The notes beneath the pieces are model-generated. The model saw only the letters and a list, made by a program, of their open reading frames with translations. It was not told the DNA's origin and did no database searches. From positions 1 to 22,506 of the forward strand of contig CAJGEC010000027.1 of the NCBI GenBank assembly GCA_904502285.1: a stretch of 22,506 nucleotides of DNA, read 5' to 3'. Made by a program: the position numbers and the translations under genes. This document shows, in pieces, positions 1-6,985 of the stretch (its first letter is position 1; every line of letters starts with the position of its first letter). The DNA is from an uncultured Alistipes sp. GTDB taxonomy: Bacteria; Bacteroidota; Bacteroidia; Bacteroidales; Rikenellaceae.

Positions 1-51
1 TGTCGTTTCCGACACCTTATTGCTTTGTTTGCTTGGGTGGAAGATGGGATT
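1..51 (-). repeat. Partial second copy of tRNA-His 3' end and terminator (direct repeat of 194-244)
   Basis: Bases 1-51 are identical to bases 194-244 (offset 193) and diverge at the next base. The shared block holds the tRNA-His 3' end from the T loop to the acceptor stem, the spacer behind it, and most of the terminator hairpin. The window edge cuts this copy, so the repeat may continue to the left. A tRNA 3' end duplicated in direct orientation is the usual footprint of tyrosine-recombinase integration (an att core), but a simple tandem duplication would look the same. No integrase is present in the window. Confidence 0.8.
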
Positions 52-180
52 GACTGCGCTACGCTTGTCTTTCCCCTCCGCTTGCCGCGGAGGCGCTACC
101 AAGCATCACTCCGCAATAAGTTACTGCGTAACATCTTTTGTCCCCCTTGCCCCCATTGTATGCAAGCATACAGGGTGCAA
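52..180. other. Noncoding stretch between the two tRNA-His 3' end copies
   Basis: No convincing gene is present. Short perfect inverted repeats are visible: CCTCCGC/GCGGAGG around 76-94, GTTAC-TGC-GTAAC at 120-132, and GTATGC-AA-GCATAC near 158-171. The stretch could be what is left of an excised or deleted element, or ordinary spacer from a tandem duplication. I see no further function. Confidence 0.4.
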
Positions 181-210
181 GAAAAACAAAAGGTGTCGTT
201 TCCGACACCT
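181..210 (-). terminator. Intrinsic terminator of tRNA-His
   Basis: Reading the minus strand, an 8-bp perfect stem (AGGTGTCG/CGACACCT) closed by a GAAA tetraloop is followed by TTTGTTTTTC. It starts 18 bases after the end of the tRNA. This is a textbook rho-independent terminator. A truncated copy of the same hairpin sits at the left window edge. Confidence 0.85.
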
Positions 211-228
211 TATTGCTTTGTTTGCTTG

Positions 229-303
229 GGTGGAAGATGGGATTCGAACCCACGACCTTAGGAACCACAATCCTCTACTCTAACCGACTGAGCTACATCC
301 ACC
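229..303 (-). tRNA. tRNA-His (GTG anticodon)
   Basis: The minus strand folds as a tRNA: acceptor GTGGATG/CTTCCAC, D arm GCTC...GAGT, anticodon loop TTGTGGT (anticodon GTG), and T arm with GTTCGAAT. The extra G before position 1 can pair with C73, the G-1:C73 identity pair of histidine tRNAs. One U-U mismatch is present in the acceptor stem (positions 6-67). The CCA end is not fully encoded. A promoter lies upstream at 333-363 and a terminator downstream at 181-210. Confidence 0.93.
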
Positions 304-332
304 ATAATCGACTCGTTTTCCGAATCGGTGTG

Positions 333-363
333 CAAATATACACACTTTTTTCTATTATGCAAA
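333..363 (-). promoter_or_regulatory. Promoter of tRNA-His
   Basis: On the minus strand TTTG (360-363) is followed after 19 bases by TATATTTG (333-340). This matches the Bacteroidetes primary sigma consensus TTTG-N19-TAnnTTTG exactly. It lies about 30 bases upstream of the tRNA. Confidence 0.85.
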
Positions 364-469
364 ATTTTCGTGTAATATTTTTATCGAGAAATACGCTCGT
401 TTGCTAAGTGTATGGGTATATCTCTTTGTTAATTAGGGTGATAACCCAATAACAGACGGCGAGTTAATC

Positions 470-1729
470 TCACAACTTAACAACAGGAATCTCGTCCCAA
501 TTGGTCGTATAGCGTGGTGAGCGGTGCTGGCTATTCGACTTGATATCGCCCAAGCCTGCCGAGGCTAAGGTGATAGCAGAGCCATTCGACGAACGGTTGA
601 TATGGTCTACGGCCTGCATAAGGCGGTGGTGGCGCTCGTTCTGCTCGGCAGAAAACATAGATACGTGTGCCCCCTGACGAGGGATGATATCCGAGGCGAT
701 AACTCCAGCCTTCTTATACCCGATGCCACGCACAAATATCTCCGAAAGGGCCTCACGTGCCGTGCGCACAATCTCCAAGGTGCTATCCGTAGGTTCGAGC
801 AGTGGTAGGCAGATATGGCCATACTGTTGCAACTCGTCGGTATGGAAGCGGTTGGTTGTGGCGAAGACCGTGATGCGAGAGCATAGTGTGTTTTGTTCGC
901 GCAACTTCTCGGCAGTCATCGTGGCGAACTTAGCGACGTGTTCCGAGAGATCGTTGAAGTCGTATATCTCGTTAGCGAAACTACGTGAGTTACATATCGA
1001 CTGGCGAGCCTCGGCGACACTCTCGAAGCCTATGGCGGGGATGCCGTTTAGTTCGCGCCAGGTCCTGAGGCCCGTGATACCCATTCGGCGTTGTACCCAT
1101 TCGGCACTACACTGGCTAAAGTCGTAGGCTGTAAGTATGCCAGCCTCCTTGAGGCGGGGTGCGCTGCGACGGCCTATGCCCCACACATCCTCGATAGGGA
1201 ACTTCTTGAGTACCTTGGTGATATCCTCTGGGCGGTGCATAAAGCAACCACCACGCAATTTGGGGTAACTCTTGCACAACTGGGCCGCTATCTTGGCTAA
1301 GGTCTTGGTGGGTGCTACACCCACCGATACGGGGATTCCCGTGAGGCGACGGCAACGGGCCGAGAGCTCCTTGGCGAAGGTGTCGAACTCCATACGTTCC
1401 ACACCTCTGAGGTCGAGGAAGGCCTCGTCGATGGAGTAGACCTCGATTTGTGGAGCTACCTCACGGAGTATGGAGCGCACACGTCGCGAGAAGTCGGCAT
1501 AGAGGGCCATATTACTCGAAAAGATGGCTATGTTGTGCTTGCGCACGAGCTCTTGTATCTTGAAGAGTGGCTCACCCATCTTTACCCCTAAGGCCTTGAC
1601 CTCGTTAGAACGTGCGATGACACAACCATCGTTGCGCGAGAGCACAGCGACGGGTCGCCCTTCGAGGTCGGGGCGGAAGACTCGCTCGCAGGAGACGAAG
1701 AAGTTGTTGCAGTCGGCAAGGGCAAACAT
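470..1729 (-). CDS. umuC: Y-family DNA polymerase, UmuC subunit of Pol V
   Basis: This is a 419-residue translesion DNA polymerase, close to the usual UmuC length of about 420. It would act with cleaved UmuD' as Pol V to copy past damaged bases. Visible motifs: the N-terminal ADCNNFFVSCERVF with metal ligand D6, the palm motif SIDEAFLDL with catalytic D101 and E102, helix-hairpin-helix wording around VWGIGRRSAPRLKEAGI, and the conserved end SPRYTTNWDEIP. The ATG lies 19 bases after the umuD stop on the same strand, so the two are almost certainly cotranscribed. It is the last gene of a five-gene run that begins with two M16 peptidases. I see no recognisable LexA-type operator in front of umuDC. 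Confidence 0.96.
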   Translation of the reverse strand: MFALADCNNFFVSCERVFRPDLEGRPVAVLSRNDGCVIARSNEVKALGVKMGEPLFKIQELVRKHNIAIFSSNMALYADFSRRVRSILREVAPQIEVYSIDEAFLDLRGVERMEFDTFAKELSARCRRLTGIPVSVGVAPTKTLAKIAAQLCKSYPKLRGGCFMHRPEDITKVLKKFPIEDVWGIGRRSAPRLKEAGILTAYDFSQCSAEWVQRRMGITGLRTWRELNGIPAIGFESVAEARQSICNSRSFANEIYDFNDLSEHVAKFATMTAEKLREQNTLCSRITVFATTNRFHTDELQQYGHICLPLLEPTDSTLEIVRTAREALSEIFVRGIGYKKAGVIASDIIPRQGAHVSMFSAEQNERHHRLMQAVDHINRSSNGSAITLASAGLGDIKSNSQHRSPRYTTNWDEIPVVKL

Positions 1730-1748
1730 ACGTTGGCTACAAAAGGGG

Positions 1749-2162
1749 TTATGCCCTCTTGATGATATATGTCACTACGCCCCAGATGGCGAACTCGTTG
1801 TCGGCACTGATGCGTATAGGTTCGAATTTAGGGTTGGCGGCGATGAGCATAGTATGGTCGCTATGGCGCTCCACGCGCTTTACGGTGAACTCGCCATCGA
1901 TGAAGCAGACGGCCGAGCAACCGTTATAAGGCTCGATGCTACGGTCTACGATGATGATATCGCCCTCGTCCATCTCGGCATCTATCATCGAGGTACCACC
2001 CACACGGAAGAAGAAGGTGGAGGCGGGGTGGCGCACAAGGAGCTTTATGAGGTCGAGTTTTTCGCGAGGCTCCTCGTCGGCAGGTGAGGGGAAGCCAGCA
2101 CGTACCTCACCCAACATATCGACCTCGATATTGGTGCTATCCTCTATGGCGTATGGTTTCAT
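1749..2162 (-). CDS. umuD: UmuD, S24-family self-cleaving Pol V accessory protein
   Basis: This 137-residue protein matches UmuD in length (E. coli 139). The self-cleavage site appears as RAGFPSP (A22-G23). The serine of the Ser-Lys dyad is in GGTSM (S58) and the lysine in FTVKR (K95). In the family, RecA-stimulated autocleavage removes the N-terminal arm so that UmuD' can activate UmuC. No N-terminal helix-turn-helix is present, so it is not a LexA-type repressor. It starts 15 bases after the HD-domain gene stop and is followed after 19 bases by umuC. The short upstream gap leaves no room for a dedicated promoter unless that promoter lies within the HD gene. Confidence 0.94.
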   Translation of the reverse strand: MKPYAIEDSTNIEVDMLGEVRAGFPSPADEEPREKLDLIKLLVRHPASTFFFRVGGTSMIDAEMDEGDIIIVDRSIEPYNGCSAVCFIDGEFTVKRVERHSDHTMLIAANPKFEPIRISADNEFAIWGVVTYIIKRA

Positions 2163-2177
2163 AATAGAGTGTCGTTA

Positions 2178-2822
2178 TTAGTTGTTACACAGGTGTTTAG
2201 AGGCTGTCTCCTCGGTGTAGATGGAGTCGTAGAGTGTGCGTAGGGCCTCCTTGTCGGCGATGAGTTGCCTAAGTTCTTCGAGGCGCTTGCCGTTTGCCGA
2301 CTCTTCGATCCAGAGTCGTAGGTAGCCTCCGTAGTTGTACTTCTCGTTGAGGTGCTCCACCATACGCTCATAGCCCTCCTCGCGGTTAAGGTGAGGATGG
2401 TTGGCAAGGGTGTATTGTATCGTGCGACGGATGATACTCTTCGGCACAATTATACGGTCGGCCTCCGCCACGATGCGCCCATAGATGGTGCGTGGGGGTT
2501 GCTTCGATGAGGCACGGTGGTCCTCCACGGCATCGCCCATAGTGGCTATCTGCTCTTCGCTGAACCACTCCCTAAGGCGCTCATCCTCAAGGACTATACG
2601 CTTCGACTCGGTGTGGTGGTGCTCACGTCCGAACTCTAAGCCCGTGTCGTGGTAGGCCGCGATGGCGTAGACCATATTCTCGTCTACGTCGAACTGCTTG
2701 GACAGAGCAAGGCTCTGCTCTATGACCGTCAGTGCGTGGTCGCGACGGTGGGCAGCGTCGTGCTTGTCGTAGCGCGGAAGAATCTCCTCCTCTACATATC
2801 TGCGTAGTCTTGCGTCTATCAT
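2178..2822 (-). CDS. HD-domain metal-dependent phosphohydrolase
   Basis: A 214-residue soluble protein of the HD superfamily. Metal ligands are recognisable: H25/H29 in HDAAHRRDH, the H58-D59 doublet in AAYHDTG, a histidine cluster at HHHTESK (68-70), H in VEDHRAS, and D in EADRII. Such enzymes hydrolyse phosphomonoesters or nucleotides; the substrate cannot be read from the sequence. The gene starts 8 bases after the M16 inactive-subunit gene and ends 15 bases before umuD, so it sits inside the operon. A nucleotide-pool role linked to Pol V is possible but is only inference from position. Confidence 0.85.
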   Translation of the reverse strand: MIDARLRRYVEEEILPRYDKHDAAHRRDHALTVIEQSLALSKQFDVDENMVYAIAAYHDTGLEFGREHHHTESKRIVLEDERLREWFSEEQIATMGDAVEDHRASSKQPPRTIYGRIVAEADRIIVPKSIIRRTIQYTLANHPHLNREEGYERMVEHLNEKYNYGGYLRLWIEESANGKRLEELRQLIADKEALRTLYDSIYTEETASKHLCNN

Positions 2823-2830
2823 ATTTCGGT

Positions 2831-4084
2831 CTATCCTACAACTACTTCGACAAGTTCCTCACGCGAGAGATATCTCTTGGCCAGGCGCAAGACGTCCTCA
2901 GGAGTTATTGCCATAATCTCCTCCACGCTACGCTCCGTGGCGCTGTTATCCATCTGACACATAATGTTTTCGATGGTTACGTCGGCAATGCCGAATGGAC
3001 CATCAAGGATGCGTAGAATCTCGCCAATCATCATATTCTTGGCCAGTTGTAGCTCATCCTCCGAGACGAGTTCCTCTCTTAGACGCTCAATCTCGTAGTA
3101 TATCTCGTTGAGGGCATCGTCGGTATGTTCGCGCATTACCTGTGTGGCGATGGCGAGGTATCCCTCCCTATCGAAATTTATCATTGCAGCCATCACGCCG
3201 TATGTGTAGCCGTGTTGTTCTCGTAGGTTTTGCATAAGGCGTGAGCCGAAGTATCCTCCGAGGATTGTTGCTACGACCTGCATACCCACAAAGTCGGAGT
3301 GGGTGCGTGGAAAGAGCAAGCGACCGATACGTATGGATGACTGTACGGCACCCTCTACAGCCTTGTGCATCTGGTGTGTTACGGTGGGTGTAGGTAGCTC
3401 TACCTCAGGCTTTTGTCCGCGACGGAGCGAGGAGGCTATCTCCTCGATGCTCTCGATGATAGACTCTTCGACCCTGCCACTGCATACCACAAAGCAGTTC
3501 TCGGCGGTGTACAACTCCTCGTATAGCGAGACGATATCCTGGCGTGTGATGTTGTCGTAAAGCGCCTCCTCTGCCGTAGCGCCGTAGGGGTGTTCAGAGC
3601 CGAAGAGGGCCTTGCCAAAGAGTTCGCGCGACTGCACATCTACCTTGCGTCGCTCGATGGTGAGTCCCTGCTTACGTTTCGAGCAGTAGGCCTCCAACTC
3701 GTCGTCGTTGAATGCTGGGTTGAGCAATATCTCGCGAGCCACCTTGAAGGTCTCCTTGTAGAACTTCGAGAGGGTCACGAAGGAGATATAGGCGTAGTCT
3801 CTGTCGATATTGACATCGAAGTAGGAGCCGTAGAAGTCGAGTTCGTCGGCTATCTGCTGTGCGGTCATCGAGCGACTACCCTCGCTAAGCATATTGAGCG
3901 TAGCCGAGGCGGTGAATGGCTTATGTTGCATCGATGTTCCGGCACGGAAGACGAAGGTGAAGCGCACAAATTCGTAGTCGTTGGCCTCGAGGCTGTATAT
4001 CTTTACGCCACTATGTGCCGTGTGTAACTTGGCGCGTGGCATCTCCACGCTGTCGGGGATAACTATGTCGGGTTGTACTCTCAT
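2831..4084 (-). CDS. M16-family peptidase, inactive (R/Y-type) subunit
   Basis: A 417-residue pitrilysin-like protein. The HxxEH zinc motif is missing: the equivalent region reads FTASATLNMLSEG. The conserved second-domain motif RLMQNLREQHGYTYGV, which provides the substrate-positioning Arg/Tyr, is intact. This is the pattern of the noncatalytic partner in two-subunit M16B proteases (compare mitochondrial processing peptidase). The frame is open further upstream, but I chose the ATG at 4084 because it overlaps the TGA of the upstream M16 gene as ATGA, which implies translational coupling. No signal peptide is visible, so a cytoplasmic complex is likely. Confidence 0.9.
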   Translation of the reverse strand: MRVQPDIVIPDSVEMPRAKLHTAHSGVKIYSLEANDYEFVRFTFVFRAGTSMQHKPFTASATLNMLSEGSRSMTAQQIADELDFYGSYFDVNIDRDYAYISFVTLSKFYKETFKVAREILLNPAFNDDELEAYCSKRKQGLTIERRKVDVQSRELFGKALFGSEHPYGATAEEALYDNITRQDIVSLYEELYTAENCFVVCSGRVEESIIESIEEIASSLRRGQKPEVELPTPTVTHQMHKAVEGAVQSSIRIGRLLFPRTHSDFVGMQVVATILGGYFGSRLMQNLREQHGYTYGVMAAMINFDREGYLAIATQVMREHTDDALNEIYYEIERLREELVSEDELQLAKNMMIGEILRILDGPFGIADVTIENIMCQMDNSATERSVEEIMAITPEDVLRLAKRYLSREELVEVVVG

Positions 4085-5319
4085 TGCTTTGCTCTGTAAA
4101 TAAGTGTTGAGGAGTTGTTTGGGGTGAAGCACTCCGAGGCGAACTCCATCACCTCCTCGCGTGTTATCGAACGGAATATTGTGGCCTCCTCGTTGATGAG
4201 TTCCAGACGGCCCGTCATAGCGTAGAAGCATAGGTTCATCGCCTTGTTCATCACGTTGATCTCGCCGAGGAGCATATTTGCTTCAAACTTATTCTTTACC
4301 TTCTCCAATTCGTAGTCCGAGATCTCGCCACGCTTGAGTTCCTCAAGTTCGTTCCATAGTGCGCGCTCTGCCTCGGCCTCTGTCGTTGTGGGCATCAGAC
4401 GACCCTTAATGATGAAGAGTCCCTCGTCGATACTTCCTGTGATATAGGCGTTTACGTTCGAGAAGAGGCGTTGCTCCTTGATGAGTCTATTTACCAAACG
4501 CGACGACTCGCCACCTGCCAAGAGGTCCGAGGCGAGGTCGCCGTAGAAGAACTCTCTTGATAGTCGGTTGCCCATATGGAAGGCAATGGTGATGTCCGTG
4601 GCTGGCACGTCGCGCTCCACCTCCAAGCGGCGTGGTTCACACTGCTTAGGCTCCTTGGGGATGGGGGCTATCTCTGCGCCCATATCCTCGATGTCGGCAA
4701 AGTACTCGATAGCTAAGTCGAGCATCTCCTGCTCGTCGATATCGGCCGAAATGGCCAAGATGGCTTGTGAGGGGCGGTAGTGTAGGTCGTAGAACGAGCG
4801 CACATCCTCCAGCGTTGCCGAGGCTATATGGTCGGGCGAGATGCCGATAGTGGGCCAACGGTAGGGGTGTACCTTGTAGCAGAGGTCGCGCAGTAGCAAT
4901 AGTTCGTCGCCGTAGGGCTGGTTGATATATCGCTGTTTGAACTCCTCGATGACGACACTCTTCTCGGCCTGGTATGCCTCCTCGGAGATGTTGAGGTTGC
5001 GCATACGGTCGCTCTCAAGCCATAGGGCTGTCGCTATATTCTCCTTAGGCAGAGTGATATAGAAGTTGGTGTAGTCGTTATTTGTGAAGGCGTTGTTCTC
5101 TCCACAAGCCATCTGCACGGGCAGGTCGAAGTCGGGGACACTCTCCGTACCCCTAAACATAAGATGCTCGAAGAGGTGGGCAAATCCCGTCTTTTCGGGA
5201 TTCTCATTACGCGCTCCAACCCTATAGAGTATGCTTATAGCCGCCAATTTCGAGGCGTGGTCGCGATTGACAAGTATAGTTAGGCCGTTAGGCAGAATTC
5301 GTTGTTGGTATTTTATCAT
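4081..5319 (-). CDS. M16-family zinc metallopeptidase, catalytic subunit
   Basis: A 412-residue pitrilysin/insulinase-family peptidase. The inverted zinc motif HLFEH (H48, E51, H52) is present, and a glutamate in SVVIEEFKQR (about E125/E126) at the expected distance completes the metal site. ENNAFTNNDYTNFY, typical of the family, follows the HxxEH. No signal sequence is visible. Its partner gene overlaps the stop codon by four bases (ATGA), so the two probably form a heterodimer that degrades peptides or processes proteins. It is the first gene of the five-gene run ending at umuC. A TATATTTG box lies about 25 bases upstream. Confidence 0.93.
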   Translation of the reverse strand: MIKYQQRILPNGLTILVNRDHASKLAAISILYRVGARNENPEKTGFAHLFEHLMFRGTESVPDFDLPVQMACGENNAFTNNDYTNFYITLPKENIATALWLESDRMRNLNISEEAYQAEKSVVIEEFKQRYINQPYGDELLLLRDLCYKVHPYRWPTIGISPDHIASATLEDVRSFYDLHYRPSQAILAISADIDEQEMLDLAIEYFADIEDMGAEIAPIPKEPKQCEPRRLEVERDVPATDITIAFHMGNRLSREFFYGDLASDLLAGGESSRLVNRLIKEQRLFSNVNAYITGSIDEGLFIIKGRLMPTTTEAEAERALWNELEELKRGEISDYELEKVKNKFEANMLLGEINVMNKAMNLCFYAMTGRLELINEEATIFRSITREEVMEFASECFTPNNSSTLIYRAKQ

Positions 5320-5343
5320 ATTGCTACAACTGCATTAACTGTG

Positions 5344-5351
5344 CAAATATA
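5344..5351 (-). promoter_or_regulatory. Probable -7 element for the M16-HD-umuDC operon
   Basis: The minus strand carries TATATTTG, a perfect TAnnTTTG box, 25 bases before the ATG of the first M16 gene. No TTTG is found at the expected -33 position, which falls inside the threonine dehydrogenase terminator hairpin. The promoter is therefore likely but weakly supported. Confidence 0.5.
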
Positions 5352-5360
5352 CGACTTGCT

Positions 5361-5395
5361 ACAAGAAAAGGCTGTCTAAGAGTATTAGACAGCCT
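5361..5395 (-). terminator. Intrinsic terminator of the threonine dehydrogenase gene
   Basis: A perfect 11-bp stem (AGGCTGTCTAA, 5369-5379, with TTAGACAGCCT, 5385-5395) and a 5-base loop are followed on the minus strand by TTTCTTGT. It begins 22 bases after the dehydrogenase stop codon and lies directly upstream of the M16 operon. Confidence 0.85.
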
Positions 5396-5417
5396 CACTA
5401 TTTGCTAAAGCCTACGA

Positions 5418-6362
5418 CTACAAGTTCTTAGCGCGAACTGCCTTAAGCATATCTACGGTCATAGACTCCAAATCCCACTCAGGCTTCCAACCCCACTCCT
5501 CGCGAGCGCAAGTGTCGTCCAAAGAGTTAGGCCAGCTACGTGAGATAACATCCTTAACAGGGTCTACGTTGTACTCCATCTGGAAACCAGGCACGTGGCG
5601 CTCAACAACCTCGCGGATGATCTCTGGGGTGAAGCTCATAGCGGCAATGTTGAATGAGTTGCGGTGCTTAAGCTTAGCAGGGTCTGCCTCCATAAGCTCA
5701 ACCGTAGCACGCAAAGCATCAGGCATATACATCATATCCATATATACATCTGGAGCGATGTTACATACGAACTTGTTGCCCTTAACAGCCTCGTAGTAGA
5801 TCTCTACTGCGTAGTCGGTAGTACCGCCACCAGGCAAAGTCACGTTAGAGATGATACCTGGGAAACGTACCGAACGGGTATCAACACCGAAACGAGAGTG
5901 GTAGTAGTTCGACAACAACTCACCAGTCACCTTACATACGCCATAGATAGTGTTTGGCTGCATAACGGTATCCTGTGGGGTCTTGTCGCGTGGGAAGTCA
6001 CCACCGAAAGCACCGATAGAACTTGGGGTAAATACTGCACAGTTCTTCTCGCGAGCAATCTCCAATGAGTTCTCCAAAGCACCCATATTGATGCGCATAG
6101 CCAACTGAGGGTTCTTCTCGCCTGTAGCAGAGAGCAACGCCACGAGGTTGAAGATAGAGTCGATCTTGTACTTCTCCACGAGCTCAGCATACTGCTTTGC
6201 GTCGAGAGCATCGAGCGACTCGAATGGACCTGCCTCAGCAAGTACAGCATTGTGTTTAACATCGGTAGCAACGACATTCGATGCACCATAGATTGAGCGA
6301 AGATATGGCACCAACTCAGATCCAATCTGACCACCGGCACCTACGACCAAAATGCGCTTCAT
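5418..6362 (-). CDS. tdh: NAD-dependent L-threonine 3-dehydrogenase (SDR/epimerase type)
   Basis: A 314-residue extended short-chain dehydrogenase. The Rossmann motif VGAGGQIG (G8, G11, G14) binds NAD; S114/S115, Y140 and K144 (YGVCK) form the catalytic site. The wording TPSSIGAFG and PGIISNVTLPGGGTTDYAVEIYYEA is characteristic of the epimerase-like threonine dehydrogenases that oxidise L-threonine to 2-amino-3-ketobutyrate. The usual partner, 2-amino-3-ketobutyrate CoA ligase (kbl), is not adjacent. The gene is monocistronic, with its own promoter (6440-6472) and terminator (5361-5395). A different sugar-nucleotide epimerase activity is less likely. Confidence 0.85.
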   Translation of the reverse strand: MKRILVVGAGGQIGSELVPYLRSIYGASNVVATDVKHNAVLAEAGPFESLDALDAKQYAELVEKYKIDSIFNLVALLSATGEKNPQLAMRINMGALENSLEIAREKNCAVFTPSSIGAFGGDFPRDKTPQDTVMQPNTIYGVCKVTGELLSNYYHSRFGVDTRSVRFPGIISNVTLPGGGTTDYAVEIYYEAVKGNKFVCNIAPDVYMDMMYMPDALRATVELMEADPAKLKHRNSFNIAAMSFTPEIIREVVERHVPGFQMEYNVDPVKDVISRSWPNSLDDTCAREEWGWKPEWDLESMTVDMLKAVRAKNL

Positions 6363-6439
6363 TGTAAATTAACTAAGTTAAGTATTTCAGGTTTAATCAA
6401 TTATCCATCTGCAATGGGTAATACTACCACAAATCAGCA

Positions 6440-6472
6440 CAAAAATACACATTTTATTCTAAATCTTCGCAA
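6440..6472 (-). promoter_or_regulatory. Promoter of the threonine dehydrogenase gene
   Basis: On the minus strand TATTTTTG (6440-6447) matches TAnnTTTG, with a TTG (6470-6472) 22 bases upstream. The predicted leader is about 70 bases. Spacing is slightly longer than consensus. Confidence 0.5.
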
Positions 6473-6548
6473 TTAGCGAAAAAAAAATATAATTTTTATC
6501 ACTTTTGCCCATCTCTCTTACTCTGTAGCAGGATATGGAGCATAAATT

Positions 6549-6644
6549 ATGGTTCTTTGCAACGAGGGCAAAACCCTACAGCAGATTGCCGATGAGTTAG
6601 GCTATAAAAGCAAATCATCTGTTCAATATGTATTGAATAAGTAG
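6549..6644 (+). pseudogene. Orphan helix-turn-helix fragment (31 codons)
   Basis: ATG at 6549 opens a 31-codon frame ending in TAG. The peptide contains GKTLQQIADELGYKSKSSVQ followed by YVLNK, which reads as a helix-turn-helix: a helix with IADELG, a turn, then a recognition-like helix SSVQYVL. An in-frame stop (TAA, 6543-6545) sits two codons upstream of the ATG. A full DNA-binding protein would be longer, so this is probably the C-terminal remnant of a regulator or transposase-type gene; a tiny functional peptide is less likely. It ends six bases before the first nested palindrome. Confidence 0.4.
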
Positions 6645-6650
6645 GATGTG

Positions 6651-6696
6651 CTTGTACGAATGTACAAAATCCTATGTTTTTGTACATTCGTACAAG
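6651..6696. repeat. Nested palindrome, copy 1
   Basis: Perfect 19-bp arms (CTTGTACGAATGTACAAAA at 6651-6669 and its complement at 6678-6696) flank the loop TCCTATGT. Each arm is itself a palindrome, TTGTAC-GAAT-GTACAA, so the element can form one long hairpin or two small ones (a cruciform). It is the reverse complement of copy 2 except for the outermost base pair. Confidence 0.9.
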
Positions 6697-6939
6697 ATTC
6701 TCTATCTCTCAACCACGGATTATCCTCAAAGTATTACTCTATCACACTATTGATATTAATATTAATGCTAATATCAATAAGATATATGTAGAGAGAGAGT
6801 ATGGTAACAGATAGTATCTACTCTCTCATTGACATATACTTACTACCACACTGAGGGTAGTTGTATCGAGTACCACGATACCTCTCCAACTGATATCTAC
6901 ATTCACTAATCATATTGATATTTGTTAAATGATTTATAC

Positions 6940-6985
6940 TTTGTACGAATGTACAAAAACATAGGATTTTGTACATTCGTACAAA
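6940..6985. repeat. Nested palindrome, copy 2 (inverted relative to copy 1)
   Basis: Perfect 19-bp arms at 6940-6958 and 6967-6985 flank the loop ACATAGGA, which is the reverse complement of the copy 1 loop. The loop therefore reveals that the two copies lie in opposite orientation, 243 bases apart. Only the outermost base pair differs (T-A here, C-G in copy 1). Confidence 0.9.

Noticed and set aside
425..460. GGGT-GATA-ACCC hairpin behind umuC as terminator
   Set aside because: It has only four base pairs and no T tract on the minus strand.
1524..2087. 187-residue plus-strand frame across umuC and umuD
   Set aside because: It is fully antisense to two recognisable genes and has no family resemblance.
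4085..4231. N-terminal extension of the inactive M16 subunit
   Set aside because: It lies inside the upstream M16 gene; the ATGA overlap gives a much better start.
6641..6644. GTAG next to the nested palindrome, as in REP elements of RAYT transposases
   Set aside because: A GTAG tetramer occurs often by chance, copy 2 has no matching GTAG at the same place, and no TnpA-REP gene is visible.
6651..6985. CRISPR array
   Set aside because: There are only two repeat copies, in opposite orientation and 243 bases apart, with no regular spacers and no cas genes.
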